A DNA stretch of 64,000 nucleotides from Paenibacillus chitinolyticus NBRC 15660 (GTDB lineage Bacteria > Bacillota > Bacilli > Paenibacillales > NBRC-103111), in assembly GCF_000739915.1 (NCBI RefSeq), contig NZ_BBJT01000016.1, positions 25,401 through 89,400 on the forward strand, in the 5' to 3' direction. Under the pieces are notes generated by a model, which worked only from the letters and a program-made list of their open reading frames with translations, searched no databases and was not told where the DNA came from. The translations under genes and the position numbers were made by a program. Of the stretch, positions 33,152 to 42,735 are shown one piece after another. Numbering within the stretch: position 1 is the stretch's first letter; each line of letters starts with the position of its first letter.

Positions 33152-36100
33152 CTAACGTAATTCATCATTCAAAGGCACAATGACTTCATCTAGTGTCTTT
33201 CTCCACTGGCGTTTCATTTCGGGTCCGTATTTCAATGGTTTTGCACCTGGATTCGCGGCTTTATACTTATCAAAATCTTTGCTATTGATAATATTCCCAA
33301 TGTTCGGAATTGGGTCTGCTCCAATCACATACTGAATAGCAGATGAATGCAGCTCACTCTCGTCTACAAACCAAGTATCTGCAAACTTTTGAACGGCTTC
33401 ATTCACAGTTTCTGTAAAGAAACGTCGTTTGACTACTAGAATATCTTCCCATGAGTCGACCTCTCCGGTATCAATTGCGTTTAGCATTGCCCGGTATACG
33501 TCTTTGACATTTTCTGATTTCTTCAGTTTTTGAAGGGCTTTTTCTATCTCTTCACGGGTATTCTGGTTATTGGCTGAGTACGTTTCTAATAGTCTATCAA
33601 TATATGTTGAATCAATATCATAGATCTTTACTGCATTTTCTCCATAAAACTCAATGTCTGAGAAGTCAGGTTCTGGCTCATTATCTGGATCCTTTGGTTC
33701 TATTAGTGATCCTTTAATGGTGTTATACACGCCAATGTATTCTTCTAAAGCTTTAACCTGTTCTTGCAGATTTTTAGATTTTCCCATTTCATCGTTGTAA
33801 TCATCATACGTAGCTAACGCTTCGTAAGCATTATTCAGCTCTTGAAAAGCTTTTACAAATTCGATTCTAGTCTCAAGCGGAGAGTGCTCGTTAATTTCGA
33901 TTGGATCTGGCACTAATGTTGTCAATTTATTATGGGCTTTTGTAAAACGTTTCTTCGTCTCTTTATAGGTTGGATAAACTAGATTTGTTTCTTCCTGTTC
34001 ATGGGAATATAACTTCGTCGCAACTTGTACATTTCGTTCCATTGTCGCAGGTTTACGGAACGTTACAATTAATCCTTTTTTCTTCCCAGAATACGTACGG
34101 TTCGTCCGAGAAAAGGCCTGAATCAAATTGGCATAACTTAAATTTCGATCGACAAATAACGTTTGAATGGTTGGTGCATCGAAACCAGTCAATAAGCGAT
34201 CTACAACAATAACAAGGTCAATATGATTCCCGTATTGTTTAAATTCTGCTTTCTTACGAGCTAAACGATTGTTAATATCTCCGTTATAACGCTCGATATC
34301 TTCAATTGACCAAGCTGTGTGATAGTATTCGTTATACTCCTTGATAACGTCTTTCATTTCTTCATGAACTTGTTTAGAATTTTCTTCGTTCTCTTGTATG
34401 GAATAAGTGATTGCAATCCGAGGAAAATCTGGATCATCTATCGTTCTTCCCGCTCGAATGGGATGACCAGCAAATTCATTTTTTAGCCATTCAGGATCAT
34501 TAGTCATTTCCTTAATTGCGTTGTAATACCGCTTCGCCATACCAATAGAACTTGTTGTTAATATAGCCGATTTTTGCGGGCGACCATTTTGAAAATCAAA
34601 TTTGATATAAGCATTATCCGGCTTGAATATCTTATGAATAACCTTTTGAATATGATCATCCTGTTCGAAAGTAGATAGCTCAAGATAATCTTCCTTTTCG
34701 ATCTCATCCATCTCATCAATCATAGCATTAATTTCGTCATTACTAAGGGCGGTGTATTTTTCACTAGCACGAAGTTGTTTGAAAATAGTGTTATTTAACG
34801 ATATTGATTCGATTGTATTTTCATGCTCAACTTGAAATCCTAAAACAGCCCCGTCATCTAACGCATTTTTTATCGTATACGTATGCAAGCGCTCCCCATA
34901 TTGATCTCGAGTCGTACGAGCTAATTCGCCCTTGGCTTGCTTCTTATTCTCTTCAAATATCGGGGTACCTGTAAATCCGAACCACGTAGAATTTGGAAAG
35001 AAGTTCTTGATCTCTTTCATTCCTTCAGAACTAAGTGCGCGGTGACATTCATCCACCACAAATACAATGTGTTGTCCCAGAAGTTTATCAAAACGCTGCT
35101 TGGCTTTGGGGTCCTCTTGTTTTTTGGTATAGCGTAAAGCAGCTTCTAACTTTTGACGAGTTGTAATGATTACTGTATTCGAATTAGCATCAGAGAGTAG
35201 AGTTTGACTTAGCTCTTTTGCACTCCCTGTTCCGACAATCAAACTATTTGACTTCGCGTTACCAGATGAAATACCTGTATTAAATTCAGAAGCAAATTTA
35301 GTGAATTCGGCCGTCGTTTGATTATCTAAGTCTTTACGGTCAATAAGCATGATGGTACGATCAACGCCTGTTTTGCGAGCTAATAATTTTGTCGCAACAA
35401 AGCTAGTCAACGTTTTTCCTGAACCGGTCGCATGCCACACATATCCAGATTCATGTTTCATTGCAGATTTAAACAAGGCCTGAATGGCATGAACTTGATA
35501 CGGTTTTAATACAATTAAAGCTTTATTGTCTTGATCCTCGCTTACAATAGTATAGTTGGCAATCAGGCGATGAACGTCTGGAATATTTAAGACTTGTTTT
35601 ACGAATTCATAGAGATTTTCTACTTTACGATTTTCCGTGGTGCGCCAACTAAAGATCAACTTTTTATGCATGTCTTTAGGCATCGCATTGGCAAAATAAC
35701 GAGTGGTTTGTTCGTTGGAAATGACAAATAGCTGAAGAGTTGAGAAGATATTATTTCTAAACATGCCTTCTTCTGCGTATTTTTTAATTTGATTAAAGGC
35801 TTGGAATACACCATCTTTGGCACTTACTTGCTTTAATTCAATCTGAACGATGGGCAATCCGTTGATTAAAAGGGTCACGTCGAAGCGACGATCCCGATCG
35901 TTCAGGTTTGCCTTTTGTTTCGCAATCTGATGAACTACTTCATATGTAGAAATTCCGCCACCAATGCTTTGATTTGAATATAACACCAGGGACATTGAAC
36001 CTAAAAATACATCTTCTCGATCAATTGTAATGCGAGCAATTCCATTCTCTCCTTTGAGCCATTTTGCTGCATCAAAAGGAGTCTGTGTTTTCAACAGTAG

Positions 36101-36313
36101 CTCTGTTTTAATCGTATCAAACTCTTTATCAGAAATGGGGTGATCCCCAATTTCGGATAAGTTGTTTTGTGTTATTTTCTGACGTAAGTTCTTCCATAGA
36201 TCGTCTTCTGATTTTAAATCCGGACGATATTGCCACTGGTTATGTCCTTGGCCTAATACTTCAATTAAGCGACGTTCCACTTCCGCTTCAGTGTTATGTT
36301 TTACCTTCGTCAT
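33152..36313 (-). CDS. hsdR: Type I restriction enzyme, R subunit
   Basis: A 1053-aa motor and nuclease subunit. The PD-(D/E)XK nuclease is near the N-terminus (FDVTLLI with D145; IELKQ with E159, K161). The SF2 translocase has Walker A HATGSGKT (294-301), DECHR (421-425), GFTGTPI (about 446) and a later LLTGFDAPTIQTLFVDR motif. The last 155 residues are the helical domain that contacts the methylase. The type is close to EcoR124I. It cuts DNA lacking the methylation set by HsdM/HsdS. GAGAGGAAG precedes the ATG. Intact. Confidence 0.96.
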   Translation of the reverse strand: MTKVKHNTEAEVERRLIEVLGQGHNQWQYRPDLKSEDDLWKNLRQKITQNNLSEIGDHPISDKEFDTIKTELLLKTQTPFDAAKWLKGENGIARITIDREDVFLGSMSLVLYSNQSIGGGISTYEVVHQIAKQKANLNDRDRRFDVTLLINGLPIVQIELKQVSAKDGVFQAFNQIKKYAEEGMFRNNIFSTLQLFVISNEQTTRYFANAMPKDMHKKLIFSWRTTENRKVENLYEFVKQVLNIPDVHRLIANYTIVSEDQDNKALIVLKPYQVHAIQALFKSAMKHESGYVWHATGSGKTLTSFVATKLLARKTGVDRTIMLIDRKDLDNQTTAEFTKFASEFNTGISSGNAKSNSLIVGTGSAKELSQTLLSDANSNTVIITTRQKLEAALRYTKKQEDPKAKQRFDKLLGQHIVFVVDECHRALSSEGMKEIKNFFPNSTWFGFTGTPIFEENKKQAKGELARTTRDQYGERLHTYTIKNALDDGAVLGFQVEHENTIESISLNNTIFKQLRASEKYTALSNDEINAMIDEMDEIEKEDYLELSTFEQDDHIQKVIHKIFKPDNAYIKFDFQNGRPQKSAILTTSSIGMAKRYYNAIKEMTNDPEWLKNEFAGHPIRAGRTIDDPDFPRIAITYSIQENEENSKQVHEEMKDVIKEYNEYYHTAWSIEDIERYNGDINNRLARKKAEFKQYGNHIDLVIVVDRLLTGFDAPTIQTLFVDRNLSYANLIQAFSRTNRTYSGKKKGLIVTFRKPATMERNVQVATKLYSHEQEETNLVYPTYKETKKRFTKAHNKLTTLVPDPIEINEHSPLETRIEFVKAFQELNNAYEALATYDDYNDEMGKSKNLQEQVKALEEYIGVYNTIKGSLIEPKDPDNEPEPDFSDIEFYGENAVKIYDIDSTYIDRLLETYSANNQNTREEIEKALQKLKKSENVKDVYRAMLNAIDTGEVDSWEDILVVKRRFFTETVNEAVQKFADTWFVDESELHSSAIQYVIGADPIPNIGNIINSKDFDKYKAANPGAKPLKYGPEMKRQWRKTLDEVIVPLNDELR

Positions 36314-36336
36314 GTGTCTTCCTCTCTTCTGTATGT

Positions 36337-37560
36337 TTAGACAAACATCTTTTGTAGGAATGCTTTTTGGGTTTGTTTTAAGAGTTCTAGTTCACGTTGA
36401 TGAATGGAAATGACCTGGTCAAGTTTTTTGAAAAACCCCGCAATTCTCACTTGCTCCTTTAAATTCGGAAAATAAAATTTCATCTTTGAAATTTGTTGAA
36501 AATTCAATCCTTCTCTGCCTCCTCCTGCTTGGTTAAGTTCAATTTGGTTCTGACCATTCCCCGATGTAAGATTTAATTGAATGAAATATGGATTTACATT
36601 TTCATATGGTCTAATTATAGAAACATGTTGATTAACATTTGCAGATGTTTCAAATTCATACACAGCACTTCTTCCAATAGATGCACCAGTAATATTTAAT
36701 AACACATCATTTTGTTGTACTCGACTATTAGCCATATCTTCATCAACTTCTTCAGATATATAAACAACATCTAATAAATTGACTTTATCGTTAAAAATAT
36801 TTTGGGATCGCAACAGTGGAATTCCCTGTAATTTATAATTTGAACTTCCGCCCTTAGGAGTTTTACCACTGCCTATTTTTTTTGTCACTTCTTTAAGACT
36901 ACGTTGTTCCCAATCTCCAGCAAATCCTGGGAATCGAACTTCCGGCACGGACTCCCCTTCTTTTGGAAACATTTTTTGCAAGAATCCTTGTTTTGTTTGT
37001 TGGAGGGTGGTGAGTTCTTGCTCATAAAAAGTGATAGTGTCATCTAACTGTTTAAAAAAGTTTCCAATTTGGGTTTGTTCTTGAATTTCTGGGATAACCA
37101 CATTAATATTCTTGAATTTATTCAATGATAGAACTTTTTGCCCTGTTCCTTCGGCTTCTAAGGCAACTTGTTTTTTTATAGTCGAATTGAGCATATTCAA
37201 AAAGAAATCACTGTTACCATTAATTATTTTAAATACAGGATAAAAGTAACTAATAATCCCTTTATCAACAAGATCATTTCGGTTAAACTTAAATACACCA
37301 TTATCACTTCTTGACCTAAAAGTAAAGTATCCTCTTGGCAAAACAAAATACCCTATATTTTCTTGAGTTGTTATTTGTCTGTCTGCGAAATACTCTTCCT
37401 GGTATATTATCCCTCGCTTTTGAGAAGAAGTTAATACAGGGTATTGATTTTGAACTACGGTTCTCTCAATATAATCTTGCACGAACCCTCTCAACTCACG
37501 CTTTTCCCATTCTTCTATAAATCCTGGAAACTGAATCTCCGGTTTACTTTTATTTCCCAC
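36337..37560 (-). CDS. hsdS: Type I restriction-modification specificity subunit S
   Basis: A 407-aa subunit with two target-recognition domains, each followed by a helical spacer. The spacers are internal repeats of each other: FFKQLDDTITFYEQELTTL...LQKMF (about 170-200) and FFKKLDQVISIHQRELELL...LQKMF at the C-terminus. The TRDs (about 1-165 and 205-375) differ, so a bipartite asymmetric target is expected; the bases cannot be read. GTG start behind GAGGTG, overlapping hsdM by 11 bases. No recombination-type inverted spare TRDs are nearby. Confidence 0.95.
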   Translation of the reverse strand: MGNKSKPEIQFPGFIEEWEKRELRGFVQDYIERTVVQNQYPVLTSSQKRGIIYQEEYFADRQITTQENIGYFVLPRGYFTFRSRSDNGVFKFNRNDLVDKGIISYFYPVFKIINGNSDFFLNMLNSTIKKQVALEAEGTGQKVLSLNKFKNINVVIPEIQEQTQIGNFFKQLDDTITFYEQELTTLQQTKQGFLQKMFPKEGESVPEVRFPGFAGDWEQRSLKEVTKKIGSGKTPKGGSSNYKLQGIPLLRSQNIFNDKVNLLDVVYISEEVDEDMANSRVQQNDVLLNITGASIGRSAVYEFETSANVNQHVSIIRPYENVNPYFIQLNLTSGNGQNQIELNQAGGGREGLNFQQISKMKFYFPNLKEQVRIAGFFKKLDQVISIHQRELELLKQTQKAFLQKMFV

Positions 37561-39142
37561 GATTAAACACCTCTAACGCACCCTGGATCCATTCTGCATT
37601 TTCTTCATCATATTGCAGCGAAGAAATAATGTCATAAAGACTGGATTCTAGTTCTGCTTTTTGTTTTCTAATATTTTTAATCGTTGAGCCAATTATAGCC
37701 ATATCCACAGACTCTTCTTCCTCAAAAGTATCTACGTAACGAGGGATGTTCAAATTAAAATCATTTTCTTTAATGTCATCGAATGAAGCCAAATAAGCAT
37801 ATTGCCCTACATTTTCACGCTTCATATACGTTTCGACAATCTTATCAATGTTTTCATCTGATAGTTTGTTTTGGTTTTTCCCTTTAACAAACTCTTTACT
37901 GGCATCAATGAACAACACATCACGCATATTGCGATTTTTCTTCAGGATTATGACCGTTGTCGGAATTGACGTCCCAAAGAATAAGTTAGCTGGCATGCCA
38001 ATCACGGCATAAATACTGCCATCTTCCAGTAGCTTCTTACGAATCACACCTTCCGCTGCTCCACGGAACAGCACCCCATGCGGTAAGACGATGGCCATGG
38101 TTCCCGTCTCTTTCAAGTGATAAAACCCGTGTAAAAGAAAGGCAAAATCCGCTTTAGATTTCGGCGCTAATTTCCCATAACGATTAAACCGAGAATCATC
38201 TAAAAATGTATCATCTGAAGACCATTTTGCAGAGTAAGGTGGATTCATTAGAACTGAATCAAAGGTATAAGGCTCATCTGTCGGCCAGTCTTTGTTCAAT
38301 GTATCCCCGTTACGTAAACGCATATCTTCTTTATCAACACCGTGCAGGATCAAATTCATTTTAGCTAAGTTAAAGGTCGTTGTGTTTAGTTCTTGTCCAT
38401 GATACTTTACACTGTCTGGATGGTTAATATAGTTTCGAACATTTAGCATCAAGGAACCAGAACCCATCGTTGGATCATATACACTGAACAGTTTTTTATC
38501 TTCTTGCCCCATTGCGACAATACGAGCCATCATAACGGATACTTGATGAGGCGTATAAAACTCTCCGGCTTTCTTACCCGCTTCTGAAGCAAATTGGCTA
38601 ATCAAGAACTCATATGCATCGCCAATGACATCGCCATCATGTCTAATCACATCTATATCATTTAGTTTTTTCAGAACTTCTGTAATCGTAATGTTGCGCT
38701 GTTGATCGTCTGATCCCAACTTCTTTGATCTCAAATCGACATCATCAAACAAGCCATTAAATTGATCATATTTTGAAGACAAATTAGTAAAGGCTGCACT
38801 TAGATCATTTAACTGAAATGTGTTTTGTTTCGCTTGATTGGCTAATACACTGAATAAATAATCTGGTTCAATATCATAACCGAGTGTATCTACTAAAGTC
38901 TCGATTAAGTCACTCTTGATCTCTTCGTCGGCTAATAAGTTTCTATACAATTGAGTTTGATTCTCTTGTGTAGAATATTCCTCTAAAGACTCATCAGCTA
39001 TTTCAACTACCTTTTCTAACAACTTATCGGATAAGTACTTGTAGAAGATCAAGCCTAATAAGTAGTTTTTATATTCGGATGCATCCATTTTACTTCGCAA
39101 GTTGTCTGCCGCACTAAATAATCTAGTGTTTAAATCTGCCAT
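37550..39142 (-). CDS. hsdM: Type I restriction-modification methylase subunit M
   Basis: A 530-aa N6-adenine methyltransferase. The N-terminal helical domain (1-160) is followed by the catalytic core with DPTMGSG (223-229, SAM binding) and NPPY (300-303, catalytic). It pairs with HsdS to methylate the host target and anchors HsdR. First gene of the hsdM-hsdS-hsdR-abiH operon, with GAGGAACG before the ATG and an 11-base overlap with hsdS. AT-rich compared with the flanking host genes. Confidence 0.96.
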   Translation of the reverse strand: MADLNTRLFSAADNLRSKMDASEYKNYLLGLIFYKYLSDKLLEKVVEIADESLEEYSTQENQTQLYRNLLADEEIKSDLIETLVDTLGYDIEPDYLFSVLANQAKQNTFQLNDLSAAFTNLSSKYDQFNGLFDDVDLRSKKLGSDDQQRNITITEVLKKLNDIDVIRHDGDVIGDAYEFLISQFASEAGKKAGEFYTPHQVSVMMARIVAMGQEDKKLFSVYDPTMGSGSLMLNVRNYINHPDSVKYHGQELNTTTFNLAKMNLILHGVDKEDMRLRNGDTLNKDWPTDEPYTFDSVLMNPPYSAKWSSDDTFLDDSRFNRYGKLAPKSKADFAFLLHGFYHLKETGTMAIVLPHGVLFRGAAEGVIRKKLLEDGSIYAVIGMPANLFFGTSIPTTVIILKKNRNMRDVLFIDASKEFVKGKNQNKLSDENIDKIVETYMKRENVGQYAYLASFDDIKENDFNLNIPRYVDTFEEEESVDMAIIGSTIKNIRKQKAELESSLYDIISSLQYDEENAEWIQGALEVFNRGK

Positions 39143-39203
39143 TATACACGTTCCTCACTTTTTCTATTGTTGGGCTCAAGCGCTAGGCTATTCATCTTAT
39201 GAT

Positions 39204-40101
39204 CTAGTTTGAATTATAGGCTTTATCGATTAAAGGTTTTGCCTTTTCAATATCTTCAGGGGATTTAATTATAATTTGCAAATCACCCGTTCCAAAATGC
39301 CCTACATTACGCATATCTCTAGTAAATCCTTCCTCAAGTTCAATATCATCAGGATATAGTCTTATATGCCATAGTATTTGTTTCTGGTAAACTTCTACGC
39401 AAATTATGGTTTTATTTTTTTTGAACGCTGTGTACAACTTGAGCTGATTTTCTGTAACGTCATCACCGTATGCAAGAATATAGTCTCTAAATGAATAATA
39501 CAGTTCTCTAAGCATGGGCGTTGTTGACTGGAGCCGTTCTTGAAAAGTCTTGTCTGAGGATGGCTTAATCCATTTATCCCCCTGTTCTTGGATATTGAAG
39601 GATTTCACCGTACTTGAATTCACAAGTTCCAGCATAAGTAAATCTGCCCCAAACTTTTTATAACGTATAAGATCAATGTTTCTATTGATCTGTTTAACTG
39701 CATATTCATCATATTTTGTAAAATCTCCTGCTACACAAATAAGTCTGGGCATGCTCCAATCTAACTTTTCCGAACATTCTTTCCCTAGAGTCTTCATCAC
39801 TAACAACTCAAATTCTGTGTATGATCAAGTAGCCAGTCGAGATAAAATAACCCTTGGTTGATGACGTTCTCGTTACTGGTTCTTTTATATTCAAATATAA
39901 CAGGACAGTTGTTTTCATCCAATCCTAAGCTGTCTATTCTACCACCGTTTGATGTGATATATTCGCTTTTCAGAAAAGTTATTCCAAAAAAATAGGCATA
40001 TTCTTTTCAATTAATAATTGCAATTCTCTCTCGAGTATAACAGAACTGGCTGGTAATTCTTTAACTTCTCCCGTTATATAGAACAGCTTAATATCGGACT
40101 T
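39204..40101 (-). pseudogene. DUF91/DUF5655-type nuclease gene, start codon lost and frameshifted
   Basis: Read across frames, this is one protein of about 299 aa: SDIKLFYITGEVKEL..., then FGITFLKSEYITSNGGRIDSL with CPVIFEYKRTSNENV (a GRID...EYK nuclease motif), then the intact 39204-39806 frame with GADLLMLEL and a DUF5655 C-terminal domain. The first codon is AAG (40099-40101) where ATG is expected, behind GGGAG. A run of seven A/T (39986-39992) causes one frameshift, and a second lies near 39814-39822. The last 200 codons remain open and could still be expressed. It lies 62 bases upstream of hsdM. Confidence 0.8.
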
Positions 40102-40250
40102 TTATAGCTCCCTTTCCAAAACTTGATAACCATAGATGTGACACTAAAACTATTAAAGCAAACCACATGCAGACATAGGGGATCATTCCTTATGTATGCT
40201 CTCACCTTTCACCTGTGGTTCATTTTCATTTTATCTGTAAGGAGGAGTGG

Positions 40251-40412
40251 ATGTATACCTTGGACAATAAAAATAAGGATTTCCGAGGAAAACCCAATCG
40301 AAAATCCTATATATACATCATCCTAGTTTTAAGTAGTTTTTATTTCTCAACCCTGGACATCAAAGCTACACTCTCCACATGTACCGTATGCGGGAACATA
40401 TCCACCGGCTGA
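40251..40412 (+). CDS. Possible truncated small membrane protein (53 aa)
   Basis: An ATG at 40251 behind a perfect AAGGAGG encodes a short basic segment and a hydrophobic helix (YIYIILVLSSFYFS), then continues antisense into the end of the rlmD gene. The good start but implausible end suggests the 5' end of a gene cut off at the island boundary near 40340. Confidence 0.35.
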   Translation: MYTLDNKNKDFRGKPNRKSYIYIILVLSSFYFSTLDIKATLSTCTVCGNISTG

Positions 40413-42730
40413 ACGCAGACGGTGCGGTACCCGCCATTCTCGAGCACGCGCAAATCGCGCGCGAGGGTCGAGGCGTTGCACGACACGTAGACAACCCGCT
40501 CCGGACGGAGCTGGAGGATCGTGTCGAGCAGCCGTTCGTCGCAACCCTTGCGGGGCGGATCGACGACGATCACGTCGGGACGGATGCCCGCGCGCTGCCA
40601 CTCGGGGAGGACGTCCTCCGCTCCTCCCACGGCGAATTCCGCGTTGCGGATGCCGTTCAGCTCCGCGTTGCGCTTCGCGTCTTCGATCGCCTCCGGCACG
40701 ATCTCGACGCCATAAACCTTCTTGGCGTGCTTCGCCAAAAAGAGCGAAATGGTGCCGATGCCGCAGTACGCATCGACCACGGTTTCGCTGCCCGTCAGCC
40801 CGGCGTATTCGAGCGCTTTACCGTAAAGCGCCTCGGTTTGAACCGGATTGACCTGGAAGAACGAGCGGGCCGAGATGGCAAACTTAACGTCGCCGATGTA
40901 ATCGTAGATGACTTCCCGGCCCCAGAGAACGCGCGTCGTCGCTCCGAAGATGACGTTGGTCCGTCCGGTGTTGACGTTCTGGCAAATGCTTGCCACGCCC
41001 GGTATCGCGGCGCGGATCTGTTCTATCCATTCCGCGACATGCGGGACTTCTTTGCCATTTGTAACGAGTACAACCATGATCTCGCCCGTGCGGAAGCCAA
41101 CTTTTACGACGACATGCCGAAGCAGCCCTTCGTGTGTTTCTTCCTGGTAAGCGCGAATGCCCAGTCCGCGGCCGATTTCTTTGACCTTAGCGATGACTTC
41201 ATCGTTATTCGCATGCTGGATCAGACAGGTTTCCATGTCGATAATCCGGTGACTGCCCTGCGCGTAAAAACCACCGACGAGCCCGCCCTGCTCCTCTCCA
41301 AAAGGAACCTGAGCTTTGTTCCGATATCTCCACGGATCGCTCATGCCAATGGTCGGATACACGACGATGCCGTCCGCCTCGGAAGCACACACTCTCTCTT
41401 GCTTCAGCGGCTCCGTCGATTCGCCGCGGCGCAGGTTTGTGCTCTTTACACCGGCTGCAAGAGTACTTTCACCGATATCTTCACTGACATCATAGATGGG
41501 GCTTGTTCCTGTAGCGGCACCTATTCCAAGAGCAGCGTTCCCCCCAATGGTGTTATCTCCAGTCGTGTTGTCCCACGTGATGTTCTCGCTATCATTAGTT
41601 TGCGCCTGTGCAGACGAGTCACCTGCTAAATTTCCATCACTCTCATCTTCCAACAAATCAGAAGCGTCCACAAACTCCGTATCCATCAAAGGCTGGAGCC
41701 CGCTTCCGCTTATAGTATCGTCTGCGTCTTCTTTTGATTCCAACGCTTCGTCGTTGATCACTTTATCTTCGGGAACAGTGATTTCTTCATCTGCCGGCTT
41801 AAAACCCTCACTCGGTCGAGTCGTATTGCCACCAACCGTATCGGCTCTTAATACAGAGGCATCTCCGACAGCATTTCCTGCTTCGGCATCCGCTTCTTTA
41901 GCCACCCTAAGCTTCCCGATCCGCTCCAGGTTGTCCACGACGAGCTGGCGCTTTACCTTCAGTTGGGCCGCATAGTCCAAATGCTGGAGCTGGCAGCCGC
42001 CGCACTTATCATAGATCGGACATGGCGCGCCAACACGGTCCGGGCTTGATTCCAGCACCTCAAGCAGTTTGGCGTAGCCGTACTGCTTTTTGAGTTTGAG
42101 CACCTTAAGGCGTACCCGCTCACCCGGCAGGGCACCGGGAACAAAAAGGGTGAAGCCTTCGACGCGACCCACACCTTCTCCGTCATGTCCGATTCCGATG
42201 ATCTCGGCGGTATACTCGCCGTTCTTCTCCACGGGCAAAGCAGCCAGTGCAGCGGAGCGTTTGCTCCCGGCTTGAGGCGCGGATGTCCTCTCGGCCCGAG
42301 CTCTGCCGCCGCTTTCACGGCTGCCAGCTCTCTCGCCACGCGCCGCCTCAGCCTCGCCGTAAGGCTTCACACGGCCAGCTTCGCCGCGCCCGCCAAACGC
42401 CCGCTGAGCAGCGCCTCCACGGCCCTGCCCAGTGTGCGTTCTATTCACTTCGCTCCGTCCGTCAGCCGTAAAGCCTGCTTTAGTGGCGTTCTCATCTCGG
42501 AGCGTGCCACGGCGGTCACCCGGCCCGCCCTGCGTTTTCCCCATGGATGTACCGTCCCGGTTCTGTCCCAGCGATGCTGCACCTTGTCGTTCGGATTCAC
42601 CAAGGTTTTGCCCCCGCGAAGCCTCACCCTGCCGCCTCCCCGCCGACATTCCGCCACGCTTTTGCCCCGACAGAGCCCCGCCCTGCGGCTTCCCCGCGGA
42701 CGCGCCGCCCCGCCGTTTATTTTTACTCAT
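40340..42730 (-). CDS. rlmD: 23S rRNA (uracil-C5) methyltransferase, RlmD/TrmA family, with long N-terminal tail and insertion
   Basis: A TRAM domain (about 172-232), Fe-S cysteines C237, C243, C246 and one in METCLIQ (about 505), and a SAM-dependent methylase domain with DAYCGIGTISLFLA, VVDPPRKGCDE and catalytic C751 (VYVSCNAS). Two features are odd. Residues 1-165 are a low-complexity G/R/Q-rich tail. About 180 acidic, disordered residues (276-455) interrupt the core between the Fe-S region and the IGMSDPWRYRNKAQVPFG strand. Family members are normally about 450 aa; this is 796. GGGAG precedes the ATG. Last of a three-gene operon. Confidence 0.88.
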   Translation of the reverse strand: MSKNKRRGGASAGKPQGGALSGQKRGGMSAGRRQGEASRGQNLGESERQGAASLGQNRDGTSMGKTQGGPGDRRGTLRDENATKAGFTADGRSEVNRTHTGQGRGGAAQRAFGGRGEAGRVKPYGEAEAARGERAGSRESGGRARAERTSAPQAGSKRSAALAALPVEKNGEYTAEIIGIGHDGEGVGRVEGFTLFVPGALPGERVRLKVLKLKKQYGYAKLLEVLESSPDRVGAPCPIYDKCGGCQLQHLDYAAQLKVKRQLVVDNLERIGKLRVAKEADAEAGNAVGDASVLRADTVGGNTTRPSEGFKPADEEITVPEDKVINDEALESKEDADDTISGSGLQPLMDTEFVDASDLLEDESDGNLAGDSSAQAQTNDSENITWDNTTGDNTIGGNAALGIGAATGTSPIYDVSEDIGESTLAAGVKSTNLRRGESTEPLKQERVCASEADGIVVYPTIGMSDPWRYRNKAQVPFGEEQGGLVGGFYAQGSHRIIDMETCLIQHANNDEVIAKVKEIGRGLGIRAYQEETHEGLLRHVVVKVGFRTGEIMVVLVTNGKEVPHVAEWIEQIRAAIPGVASICQNVNTGRTNVIFGATTRVLWGREVIYDYIGDVKFAISARSFFQVNPVQTEALYGKALEYAGLTGSETVVDAYCGIGTISLFLAKHAKKVYGVEIVPEAIEDAKRNAELNGIRNAEFAVGGAEDVLPEWQRAGIRPDVIVVDPPRKGCDERLLDTILQLRPERVVYVSCNASTLARDLRVLENGGYRTVCVQPVDMFPHTVHVESVALMSRVEK

Positions 42731-42735
42731 ATCAT

